Shown: positions 1 through 6,679, counted from the stretch's first letter. The stretch: DNA of 8,093 nt from Verrucomicrobiia bacterium (GCA_947460915.1 CANHKJ010000128.1:1-8093); one strand, 5' to 3'. Translations and numbers: made by a program. Notes: generated by a model from the letters alone, not told the origin.

Positions 1-828
1 CAGCTTGCGCTTGCTCATCACGGTGTAGGTGAGATTGAGGCGCGCGAATTCGATCTGACGCGGCTTGGCGGGCACGGGGCAATTTTCGATCACCCAATCG
101 TAGAGCGGACGATGATTTTCGAACTCGAGGGTGCAAAGGGAATGGGTGATGTGCTCGAGGGCATCTTCGAGGGGATGCGCGTAGTCGTACATCGGGTAAA
201 TGCACCAAGCATCACCGGTATTGTGGTGATGGGCGTGCATGATCCGATAGAGCACGGGATCGCGCAGGTTCATGTTCGAGGAGGCGAGGTCGATTTTGGC
301 GCGCAGGACCATGGCGCCATCGGGAAATTCTCCCGCGCGCATGCGACGGAAAAGATCGAGATTTTCGGAGATCAGACGCTCGCGCCACGGAGAAGGAGTG
401 CCGGGGACATTGAGATTGCCTCGGGTTTCGCGCATTTGCTCGTGCGTTTGCTCATCGACATAGGCGAGGCCTTTTTCGATGAGAGAGATGGCGCAATCGA
501 AGTAAAATTCGAAGTAGTCACTGGCGAAATGCAGCGCATCCCACTCGAAGCCGAGCCATTTCACGTCCTCGCGAATGCTCTCGACGTATTCGACTTCTTC
601 CTTCGAGGGATTAGTATCATCGAAGCGTAGGTGGCACTTCGCACCCACACCGCGATTTTCCAAAGCGATACCAAAGTTCAAGCAGATCGACTTGGCGTGG
701 CCGATGTGCAGGTATCCGTTCGGTTCCGGCGGAAATCGGGTGATGATGCTCTGATGTTTGCCCGTGGCAAGATCAGTGGCGATGATATCACGGATGAAGT
801 CAGATTTGGTTTCGTCGGCGTCGGACAT
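1..828 (-). CDS. glnS: glutaminyl-tRNA synthetase, N-terminal half (3' end outside the window)
   Basis: This is a class I aminoacyl-tRNA synthetase that charges tRNA-Gln with glutamine in the cytoplasm. The minus frame is open from the ATG at 828-826 to the window edge, giving 276 codons of a protein usually about 550-580 residues long. The Rossmann-fold signature FPPEPNGYLHIGH ends with the HIGH motif at residues 41-44. The second ATP-binding motif, MSKRK, is at residues 271-275, just inside the edge. Between them lie RFDDTNP, EDVKWLGFEW and the DWVIENCPVPAKPRQIEFARLN stretch typical of GlnRS rather than bacterial GluRS; the last piece is residues 245 to 266 approximately. The start gives MSDADETKSDF, a normal short N-terminal extension. 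No strong Shine-Dalgarno is seen upstream. The gene is transcribed away from the pilin-like gene. The C-terminal anticodon-binding domain is not in the window. Composition resembles the neighbouring chromosome, so this looks like a resident housekeeping gene. Confidence 0.96.
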   Translation of the reverse strand, partial: MSDADETKSDFIRDIIATDLATGKHQSIITRFPPEPNGYLHIGHAKSICLNFGIALENRGVGAKCHLRFDDTNPSKEEVEYVESIREDVKWLGFEWDALHFASDYFEFYFDCAISLIEKGLAYVDEQTHEQMRETRGNLNVPGTPSPWRERLISENLDLFRRMRAGEFPDGAMVLRAKIDLASSNMNLRDPVLYRIMHAHHHNTGDAWCIYPMYDYAHPLEDALEHITHSLCTLEFENHRPLYDWVIENCPVPAKPRQIEFARLNLTYTVMSKRKL

Positions 829-921
829 AGAAAAATTCGGGGTAGTGCCAGAGTGGCGCGGCGCACGATAGTGCCGAATCCTTCTCTTGAAAAGAAATTT
901 CCCGAAAGCATCGCGCAGTTT

Positions 922-935
922 AAGAATCCATTCTT
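922..935. promoter_or_regulatory. perfect 6+2+6 palindrome between divergent genes
   Basis: AAGAATccATTCTT is a perfect dyad in the divergent region between glnS and the pilin-like gene, and it is followed by five more T residues. The 2-nt spacer is too short for an RNA hairpin loop, so a protein-binding operator is more plausible than a terminator. No factor can be named. A dyad this short can occur by chance in AT-rich DNA. Confidence 0.25.
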
Positions 936-948
936 TTTTTGCATACAG

Positions 949-994
949 TCACAAAAACCTCTTGTGATGTCATTACATCGTATGATATTGTGAT
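949..994 (+). promoter_or_regulatory. candidate promoter/operator region with TTGTGA repeats
   Basis: TCACAA (949-954) and TTGTGA (962-967) form an inverted repeat with a 7-nt spacer. TTGTGAT recurs in direct orientation at 988-994. TTGTGA at 962-967 followed after 16 nt by GATATT (984-989) could serve as a weak -35/-10 pair for the gene starting at 1021. GATGT/ACATC (966-970 and 975-979) is a further small dyad. The clustering suggests a regulated divergent promoter, but this is pattern reading only; there is no matched consensus for a known regulator. Confidence 0.3.
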
Positions 995-1020
995 CTCGCA
1001 AACTCCAAGCAACCTTTCCT

Positions 1021-4000
1021 ATGAAAAATCTTCCCAATACTCCCCGGGGATTCACTTTGGTGATCACGATTTCCCTGCTCGTGCTGTTGACCATGGTGGC
1101 CGTAGGCGTGCTCTCATTGAGCTCCGTGACCTTACGGCAATCCAGCTACCAAAACGATTATGCCACGGCGCGATCCAATGCACGAATGTCATTGATGCTC
1201 GCACTGGGCGCCTTGCAGAAAGATGCAGGAGCAGACACCCGAGTGACAGCCCGCGCCGATATTCTGAACAAAACTAACCCGCCCATCCTCGGCGTGTGGA
1301 AAAGCTGGGAAGGCTCCGATCACACCCAGACCGGCTCTTTTCAAGGACGCCCCATTTCCCCAGGAAATTACAAATCGTCGAAAAACCAGCGCTTTCTCCG
1401 CTGGCTCACCTCTCACTCACTTGCGGCACCTGGCGACTCCGCATCCCTACCCGACACGAAAATATCTCCGCAGAGTGTGCCTCTCATCGGCGAATCCACC
1501 GTGGGCAAAGGACCAAACCGCGATCAACTGCAAATCCACATCCCACCCAGCAACATCCGCATCGATGCCTCAAAAAACGGCGGCTACGCATGGTATGTCA
1601 GCGGAGAAAATCAAAAAGCTCACATCCCCGCGCCCTACCAACCCACCAACGACAACCCCGCCGGCTGGTCTGGCATCACAAAATCACACGCCATCGCCGA
1701 TCCCGAAATTTTTCGCTTGGAGTCCCTCAACGGCAACCCGACTCAAGTCGATAAAATTTCCTCGCTCGATCAAATCAACCTCATTGCAGGCTCTGGCGAT
1801 ATCCTCGCATCGAAGGAATTTTTCCACGATCTTAGCCCCTGGTCAAAGGGCTTGCTGACCAACACCGCCACAGGTGGCTGGCGCAAAGATCTCTCGATTT
1901 TCACCGAAAACTACGCCTCCGTCGGCAGCAGTTCCCTGCCTCTATTTCGCGCCACACCGACGCAAGATGTGCTGTGCTCACTGCCTGCTGGATCCAACAC
2001 ACGAGCGAGCAAATCCATGCTTTATCCATGGTCCACCTATCGCGGCGGCGGCAGTGAAATCCCCATCTACCAATTCGGTGCCGTATGCTCGTGGGAAAAC
2101 CTCAAGGAGTATGCTACCATGTACAAACGTCTCAGCGCTACAGGCAATCGCATCATTCTCTCGAACAGCACGCCGAACTCCTACGCCATTGACGACACCG
2201 CAAACACCTACAGCTTCATCCACAAAGTGCGAGCCATCCCAGTGATCGCCCGGATTCAGTGGGTGTTTTCTCACTGGGCTGGGCCCGCCACGGCCACTGC
2301 AGGCCAGCCAGCACCGCCCGCTGGCAGCCTCGAACCTCGATTATTGCTTACTCCAATCATCACCATGTGGAATCCCTACAACGTCGAGATCACCTCGGCT
2401 GCGGCCCTTAGTTTCAGCATTCCCAAACCGCTCCCCGCAGCTCTGCGATACACAGTCAATTCCACCACGAACACCAACTACCAAGCACTCATGGCAGGGG
2501 CCACCAACAACACTCCTGCACTTTCCACCACGGCCAGCCTGCGTTATAACATCGCAAGTGCCTTCACACTCAAGCCCGGTGAAACACGCGTGTTCAGCCC
2601 ACAAAGCACAGCACCTATTGCCGCCACTGAAATCAGCGAACTTGCCGTAGGCTACCGAAGCAAAGGTGGTCACTTCTTCCCCGTCGTTAACTCCGCTGGC
2701 CAACCAATGGCAGTACCTGCCGGTTCTAGCATCAAGGCCGATGCGAAATTTGATACCTCTTATCTCGATGGTGCACCAGGCGTAGGCATTTACCTTGATA
2801 TGTCCATTGCTGGTCGCCGCCACCTCGTTTACCGCATGGTCTATCCACCTGCTGTCGCAGACAAAGTCTATCCGCCGCTCACACAGATGGCGCAGAGCAC
2901 ATTGAGTGCTTCCGTCGCAAATCCCACCCCGTTTATGTCCACGATGTTTGGTGCGCGCATGGCCAGCAATACGCACATCGCCGCAAAGGGCTTTGTGCAG
3001 TCGAGCCCACTCGTCAACTACACAGCGATGGGTGGAAAAGACGAAGTCGAGAGCACCATCGGACGCAAATACAACGGAACGGGACACCCCGTGAATTCTC
3101 CTTTCGACTACAGCTTCGTGAAACACGCGGGAGCAGGAGATAGTTGGCTTCCGAACACCAACGATGCCACCGGGCGCGGCTACATCGTCACCGGCTTCAA
3201 CAAAGCAGATGGACTTTCGCGCTGCGTCATCGCAGAGCTACCCACTCGCCCGCTTTCCTCGCTCGGCGAATTGCAAAACTGGGATCTGCGTTATGAAAAC
3301 CCGATTCCACCCTACGCCATCAACCTCATTGGCAACAGCGATGCCTCTCCCCTGCTCCCGCCCAATGCCGTATTCAATAGCAATAGCAATTCTAACGACG
3401 CGGTAAACCTCCAGCACGATGACTCCTACTGCGCCAATCACATCCTCTTCGACGATTGGTTCTTCTCCTCCATCGCGCCCAATCCGACCAACTTCGGCTC
3501 CTCCGGCAAATCCATGCAGGTCGTTTATCAGGAATTCGTCACCGGTACACAGCCGCTGCCAAACCGCGCCTACCAAGCCATCGCGCTCGATCGTCAAAAA
3601 GCTGCCATTTCTGCCACCGAGGCCACCACTTTGTTCAACAAAAATGTCCGCGATCGCAACGGCTGGAAAACCATCGCCTCACGCCTCGAAGTCGAGGGCA
3701 TGTTCAATGTCAACTCTACCTCAGAGACCGCGTGGCGCGCGCTGCTGCGTCATGCTCGTCAACAAAAGACCGCACACATTACTGAAAGCGGAGCCTCATG
3801 GTCGATCGCCACCTCAGGCAAGGAAGATTTTCCCCACAGCCGCTTCAGCATCGCCGGTGATGTCGAGGCTCGTCGCCAAGGTTCATCTGGCTCTTTTCCT
3901 GAGTCCGCAGAATTTGCCGGCTATCGCACCTTTGACGAAGATCAACTGGATGAACTCGCCCGCCTGATCGTCGAGCAAGTCCGCCTGCGTGGTCCGTTTC

Positions 4001-4503
4001 TCTCCTTGTCCGAATTTGTCAATCGCCAGCTCAGCTCCGGCAATCTCGCCCTCGCTGGCGCGATTCAATCCGCCCTCAATGAGCTATCGAAAAAATCCGC
4101 TCTCAACCCCTACTCGGCCATCCAAGGGCTCTCCAAAGACGCCGGTGCCATGCCCGTGGGTGGTGCCAGCCCCGAATACCAATTCCCCGATGCCGCCGTG
4201 GGCGAAAGTGCCTACGGACTCCCAGGCTGGACCCGCCAGGCTGACATCCTACGCCCCCTTGCACCGATTCTCTCCGCCCGCGATGATACCTTCCGCATCC
4301 GCGCCTACGGCGATGCACGCGATGCCAACAACAACATCAAAGCCCGCGCTTGGTGCGAAGCCGTTGTCCAGCGCACCCGCGACTACACCGACCCCAGCGA
4401 AGCGGCCGAACTTGCTACCCCCTCGATCAGAGCCCTCAACAAAGCCTTTGGTCGCCGCTTCACCATCGTCTCCTTCCGCTGGCTCCGCGAGGAAGAAATC
4501 TAA
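1021..4503 (+). CDS. Verru_Chthon cassette protein A-like large pilin-type surface protein
   Basis: I recognise the overall pattern of the Verrucomicrobia-specific Verru_Chthon cassette protein A family, large proteins with a type IV prepilin-like N terminus. Residues 1-10 are basic and end in RG. A hydrophobic helix follows (about 11-36), giving the layout RG|FTLVITISLLVLLTMVAVG. This fits processing after Gly10 by a prepilin peptidase, although the usual Glu at mature position 5 is Ile15, as in PilX/GspK-type minor pilins. The rest is a long Ser/Thr/Asn/Pro-rich region expected outside the inner membrane. The C-terminal part has a helical stretch (about residues 970-1020) and ends FTIVSFRWLREEEI, which matches the ending I associate with this family. 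An Asn-Ser run (NSNSNSN, residues 786-792) is the only simple repeat. The ATG at 1021 directly precedes the basic prepilin leader; no clear Shine-Dalgarno is visible. The next gene starts 18 bp downstream. Its function is unknown; a pilus or secretion-like assembly is inferred. Cassette partners B, C and D are not in the window. Confidence 0.88.
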   Translation: MKNLPNTPRGFTLVITISLLVLLTMVAVGVLSLSSVTLRQSSYQNDYATARSNARMSLMLALGALQKDAGADTRVTARADILNKTNPPILGVWKSWEGSDHTQTGSFQGRPISPGNYKSSKNQRFLRWLTSHSLAAPGDSASLPDTKISPQSVPLIGESTVGKGPNRDQLQIHIPPSNIRIDASKNGGYAWYVSGENQKAHIPAPYQPTNDNPAGWSGITKSHAIADPEIFRLESLNGNPTQVDKISSLDQINLIAGSGDILASKEFFHDLSPWSKGLLTNTATGGWRKDLSIFTENYASVGSSSLPLFRATPTQDVLCSLPAGSNTRASKSMLYPWSTYRGGGSEIPIYQFGAVCSWENLKEYATMYKRLSATGNRIILSNSTPNSYAIDDTANTYSFIHKVRAIPVIARIQWVFSHWAGPATATAGQPAPPAGSLEPRLLLTPIITMWNPYNVEITSAAALSFSIPKPLPAALRYTVNSTTNTNYQALMAGATNNTPALSTTASLRYNIASAFTLKPGETRVFSPQSTAPIAATEISELAVGYRSKGGHFFPVVNSAGQPMAVPAGSSIKADAKFDTSYLDGAPGVGIYLDMSIAGRRHLVYRMVYPPAVADKVYPPLTQMAQSTLSASVANPTPFMSTMFGARMASNTHIAAKGFVQSSPLVNYTAMGGKDEVESTIGRKYNGTGHPVNSPFDYSFVKHAGAGDSWLPNTNDATGRGYIVTGFNKADGLSRCVIAELPTRPLSSLGELQNWDLRYENPIPPYAINLIGNSDASPLLPPNAVFNSNSNSNDAVNLQHDDSYCANHILFDDWFFSSIAPNPTNFGSSGKSMQVVYQEFVTGTQPLPNRAYQAIALDRQKAAISATEATTLFNKNVRDRNGWKTIASRLEVEGMFNVNSTSETAWRALLRHARQQKTAHITESGASWSIATSGKEDFPHSRFSIAGDVEARRQGSSGSFPESAEFAGYRTFDEDQLDELARLIVEQVRLRGPFLSLSEFVNRQLSSGNLALAGAIQSALNELSKKSALNPYSAIQGLSKDAGAMPVGGASPEYQFPDAAVGESAYGLPGWTRQADILRPLAPILSARDDTFRIRAYGDARDANNNIKARAWCEAVVQRTRDYTDPSEAAELATPSIRALNKAFGRRFTIVSFRWLREEEI

Positions 4504-4521
4504 ACTGCCGATCCTCTTAGC

Positions 4522-5256
4522 ATGAACCACCGCACCCTCTACCCGCGCCTCGCTGTTCTCATCTGCGCCTCACTCATTTCCTGTGCTTCCTCCCTTTTGG
4601 CACAGACAGAACGCACGGTCCGCATCCTCTTCCTCAATGGCCCTGCCGAGGCTCCCGAAAAAATCCACCTCCACGCCAGCACGGATCCCGCCCTCGCAGG
4701 AGCCGCGCAAGAAGTAGAACTCCCACGCCTCAATCTCTCGCCGCCCTACGTTTTGCCCGCAGGTGACATCACCCTCAGCCTTGCCACACAGGCACTGCCC
4801 GCAGACCAAGCCGCACCCGCCACCAGCCCGAAAATCCAGGTGCCCGCCACCACCAACGAATTCTATCTGCTCCTCGCGCACGACCCCACCAACAAGGATG
4901 TGCCCATGCGCATGCAGATCATCCCCGCCAATCCCGATAGCTTTCAAAAAGGCCAAATGCTCTGGTACAACCTCACCAGCACCCGCGTCGGCGGCCAAGT
5001 GGGCTCACAAAAGCTCGACATGAAACCGCAGAGCCGTGCCATCCTCGATGCCCCCGCCAGCGGCAACGAAGACTACAACGTCAACCTCAGCTACTACATC
5101 GTAGGAAGACAAGATCTCTACCCGCTTTGCGAAACCAAGTGGACCCACGATCCACGCTCGCGCAGCATTTACTTCATCATCAACCAGCCCGGCAGCCGCG
5201 CCCCCCGCGTCATGGGCTTCCCCGACTACCGCGAACCCGAGAAAAAGCCCGAGTAA
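4522..5256 (+). CDS. exported protein or lipoprotein of unknown function, paired with the pilin-like gene
   Basis: This is a 244-residue protein that I cannot assign to a named family. The N terminus has a basic start (MNHRTLYPR) and a hydrophobic core (about 10-20). Two processing options are visible: a lipobox-like LISC with Cys21, which would give a lipoprotein, or a signal peptidase I site near LLA-Q at residues 25-28. The mature part is rich in Pro, Ala, Asn and beta-type segments, for example RTVRILFLNGP and EFYLLLAHD. This suggests a beta-sandwich-like periplasmic or surface protein; no catalytic motif stands out. Only Cys21 and one further Cys (in LCETKW near residue 208) were noticed. 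The tail is charged (YREPEKKPE). The gene begins 18 bp after the stop of the pilin-like gene on the same strand, so co-transcription and a shared envelope role are likely. No Shine-Dalgarno is evident before the ATG, so translational coupling or a leaderless-like context is possible. Confidence 0.85.
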   Translation: MNHRTLYPRLAVLICASLISCASSLLAQTERTVRILFLNGPAEAPEKIHLHASTDPALAGAAQEVELPRLNLSPPYVLPAGDITLSLATQALPADQAAPATSPKIQVPATTNEFYLLLAHDPTNKDVPMRMQIIPANPDSFQKGQMLWYNLTSTRVGGQVGSQKLDMKPQSRAILDAPASGNEDYNVNLSYYIVGRQDLYPLCETKWTHDPRSRSIYFIINQPGSRAPRVMGFPDYREPEKKPE

Positions 5257-5333
5257 TCATCACGCGGGGTAAGACAGCAGTTCTTACGCTCAGATCGTTG
5301 GATCGACTCATGAAAAACACCAGCGCCTGACTG

Positions 5334-5450
5334 CACCATCTCGGTGAATGATTGGGTTTGTTTTTCCCAGAGCTCGGCGAGAGTTTTGACGCGGTCGGGA
5401 TGTTGGCTGGCGAGAGGAGAAAGTTCCCAGTCGCCGCCGTGCAGCACTCG
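5334..5450 (-). pseudogene. decayed C-terminal fragment of a sulfatase gene
   Basis: Read on the minus strand, this encodes GGDWEL-SP-LASQHPDRVK followed by TLAELWEKQTQSFTEMV. The intact sulfatase at the right end of the window reads DWEL, then 12 residues, then LASKHPDRVK and TLSDLWEKQTQAFTEMVK. At the DNA level 5334-5414 matches 7626-7706 with 74 of 81 identical bases, and GTTCCCAGTC (5423-5432) matches 7745-7754. The spacing change between the two blocks corresponds to an in-frame loss of 30 bases, about ten residues including the YNLANDRTEQHN segment. No sulfatase sequence is recognisable further upstream, and the stop codon of the intact gene is missing, so the frame runs on. It may be the end of a deleted neighbouring paralogue or a duplicated 3' end. 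It is not expected to encode a functional protein. Confidence 0.75.
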
Positions 5451-5572
5451 ACCCCGCCCCATCTCTGATCGCCCATTTCGGTGTCTTTCCTTCCATCCTA
5501 ACGAGAAAAAACCCACGCGCCTGATTCATGGGTCGAGTAAAAATATGTGCCGCCCAAAGAGAATAGCGTGCG

Positions 5573-5626
5573 TATATCAGCGTCGCTATCTTGATTTTAG
5601 AAAAAACGTAAAAATCAAGTGATATA
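5573..5626. repeat. AT-rich inverted repeat, 16 paired bases with a one-sided 10-nt bulge
   Basis: CTTGATTTT (5590-5598) pairs perfectly with AAAATCAAG (5611-5619) across a 12-nt loop. The stem continues when a 10-nt insert on the left (5580-5589) is skipped: TATATCA (5573-5579) pairs with TGATATA (5620-5626). The insert can fold on itself as GCG/CGC around T5583. No T-run follows, so an intrinsic terminator is unlikely. It could be a recombination site, a repeat-element end or a structured leader; the sequence alone does not decide. Confidence 0.5.
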
Positions 5627-5689
5627 AACACGACAAAAGATAATATCCTTGCAATACCAGTGAAAAATCTGTTTTCTCATCTCGTCAAC

Positions 5690-5712
5690 CCCGTGTGATA
5701 TAACACTACGGG
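5690..5712. repeat. short bulged hairpin upstream of the HEPN-like gene
   Basis: CCCGTGTG (5690-5697) pairs with CAC (5704-5706) plus ACGGG (5708-5712), leaving a single extrahelical T at 5707 and a 6-nt AT loop. It lies 33 bp upstream of the ATG at 5745. A role in transcription or translation of the small-gene cluster is possible but unproven. There is no T-run after it. Confidence 0.4.
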
Positions 5713-5730
5713 ATCCTACTAATTAATACT

Positions 5731-5737
5731 GTTAGGC
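5731..5737 (+). other. GTTAGGC heptamer resembling an integron core site
   Basis: GTTAGGC fits the integron core consensus GTTRRRY and lies 7 bp before the ATG at 5745, a position usual for the first gene of an integron cassette. Its TAGG core may alternatively act as a weak Shine-Dalgarno sequence. The consensus is expected by chance about once per kilobase per strand, and no integrase gene or full attC fold is present, so this is only a candidate. Confidence 0.25.
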
Positions 5738-5744
5738 AAAAAAT

Positions 5745-6302
5745 ATGAAGCCCCCATCACGCGAAGAGCGAATCCTATTTTGGCAGCACGCATATGCTCG
5801 ATCAGCGTTTATTGACGCCGACCACTACGTAGCCAAGATCCTTGAAGGAGATGCGCCTCTGGGAAGCCTTGATCGGAAGGCTCTGACAGCAGCGTTCGTG
5901 GGAGCCTATGGAAGGCCATTCAAGCAGCGCAAAGCGGTTCGGCTATCAGAGGACATCATACCCACTGAACACAGAGATACACATAACAGCATCATCCAGA
6001 TTCGAGACAAGATTGTTGCGCATCGTGATTTGGATGGGCCGGTGGCTGAATGGGGATTTGTCAGTGAACTTCGGGTCGACATCAAGGCAGGAGAGATGGC
6101 GATAAACACTCGAAGCCCCTTTATTTCTGATGAGACTGCCCAAGCGACTCGCCCGTTAATCGCTCACCTCATCTCCCTGGCTGATCGAACGATTGATGAC
6201 TTTGTTCGCCAATACATAATGCCTGGGGTTACTCCCGAAGACGCTTCATATGTCGTTAGCCTCGAAGAGAATCCTGAACACTGGTTAATTCTTGAGAAAT
6301 GA
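5745..6302 (+). CDS. HEPN-like protein, possible ribonuclease
   Basis: This is a 185-residue, mostly helical soluble protein. Residues 87-93 read RDKIVAH, which fits the HEPN signature Rx4-6H with a polar residue after Arg; in active HEPN proteins Arg and His form the RNase site. It continues as RDLDGPVAEWGFVSELRVD. Upstream, AYGRPF (54-59) and IIPTEHRDTHNSIIQI (71 to 86) match the layout of small HEPN proteins I associate with the AbiU2-like group: a helix with a YGRPF-type motif, then an H-rich helix leading into the R-x-H motif. There is no signal peptide or membrane segment. The ATG at 5745 is preceded closely by GTTAGGC, whose AGG may serve as a weak ribosome-binding site. It is the first of three same-strand genes with lower GC content than the flanks. 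Such proteins often act in toxin-antitoxin or phage-defence settings, but no antitoxin is recognisable nearby. RNase activity is inferred from the motif only. An inactive HEPN scaffold is possible. Confidence 0.7.
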   Translation: MKPPSREERILFWQHAYARSAFIDADHYVAKILEGDAPLGSLDRKALTAAFVGAYGRPFKQRKAVRLSEDIIPTEHRDTHNSIIQIRDKIVAHRDLDGPVAEWGFVSELRVDIKAGEMAINTRSPFISDETAQATRPLIAHLISLADRTIDDFVRQYIMPGVTPEDASYVVSLEENPEHWLILEK

Positions 6303-6327
6303 GATCAACCGCAATAATAGACAAGAA

Positions 6328-6345
6328 GTCTAACAAGTCGTGCAG
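6328..6345 (+). other. attC-like left-half sequence after the HEPN-like gene
   Basis: GTCTAACAAGTCGTGCAG starts 26 nt after the stop codon of the HEPN-like gene. Its first seven bases fit RYYYAAC, the outer box of integron attC sites, and the continuation resembles left halves of attC sites known to me. No matching right half is found close by; the nearest complementary GTTAGAC is at 7383-7389, about 1 kb away. A simple TAGAC/GTCTA hairpin (6318-6322 and 6328-6332) overlaps it and may explain part of the pattern. Confidence 0.2.
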
Positions 6346-6370
6346 AAGAATTATTTGATGACATAAGATT

Positions 6371-6679
6371 ATGAATTGGTTAATGGTAAGATTTAAGGCT
6401 TTGAGAATCACGCATCATGTAGTAACCAACATTTTACTGCTTGGGATACTACTAGTTCTGGCACGAATCTCTTGGAGGATGCCTCCGACGCTCGGGGATT
6501 TACGAAAAGAGTTGAATGGGCGGAATGATTTCAAGGATATTGAGGAGAGTATGCCATACGTTCGTGTTTGGGATGCAGTTAGGGTTGAAGTTGATGCACC
6601 GCTTGAGGTCGAGATAGACGACTTACCTTTACGTGTGCATGTAGATAACGAGCCTGTAGATGTGCGAATTGAACGGTGA
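6371..6679 (+). CDS. small single-pass membrane protein with short beta-strand repeats
   Basis: This 102-residue protein has no family I can name. After a basic, His-containing N terminus comes one clear transmembrane helix (about residues 17-32, NILLLGILLVLARISW region). A short charged linker follows (about 40-65, LGDLRKELNGRNDFKDIEE). The C-terminal third, from Val70, consists of four similar units of about 8-9 residues: VRVEVDAP, LEVEIDDLP, LRVHVDNEP and VDVRIER. Alternating hydrophobic residues in each unit indicate beta strands ending in D-x-x-P turns. Topology is uncertain because positive charges flank both ends of the helix. No strong Shine-Dalgarno precedes the ATG. It lies 68 bp after the HEPN-like gene and 20 bp before the zinc-ribbon gene, so it is probably co-transcribed at least with the latter. 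The ordered domain structure supports a real gene despite its small size. Confidence 0.7.
   Translation: MNWLMVRFKALRITHHVVTNILLLGILLVLARISWRMPPTLGDLRKELNGRNDFKDIEESMPYVRVWDAVRVEVDAPLEVEIDDLPLRVHVDNEPVDVRIER

Larger units (their letters stand above)
5257..5744. other. 488-bp intergenic stretch: sulfatase remnant then AT-rich structured DNA
   Basis: The left part contains a small dyad just after the upstream stop codon: GTAAGA (5269-5274) and TCTTAC (5282-5287) around a 7-nt loop, with no T-run, so it is not a convincing terminator. A minus-strand sulfatase 3' remnant follows (listed separately). From about 5520 the DNA becomes AT-rich and carries two inverted repeats (listed separately) and a GTTAGGC heptamer at 5731-5737, just before the next gene. 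The sequence TGATATAA occurs twice, at 5620-5627 and 5696-5703. The open frames in this stretch have no recognisable protein features apart from the sulfatase remnant, and I do not call a gene here. Confidence 0.6.

Noticed and set aside
112..630. Plus-strand open frame of 172 codons over the left end
   Set aside because: It lies opposite glnS, whose frame shows HIGH and MSKRK motifs; the plus frame has no recognisable domain.
678..1094. Minus-strand open frame overlapping the glnS start and the pilin-like gene start
   Set aside because: It overlaps two well-supported genes in other frames and its translation shows no family features.
2341..3126. Long minus-strand open frame (261 codons) inside the pilin-like gene
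   Set aside because: It is a shadow of a high-GC coding region; the sequence is rich in His, Cys and Arg with no domain pattern.
3376..3396. AATAGC triplication inside the pilin-like gene as a phase-variation tract
   Set aside because: It has too few units, and the hexamer unit keeps the reading frame, so it only encodes a short Asn-Ser run.
5226..5516. Minus-strand open frame containing the sulfatase-like tail
   Set aside because: Only the middle segment matches a sulfatase; both ends are unrelated, the normal stop is lost, and it overlaps the end of the upstream gene. It is better described as a gene remnant.
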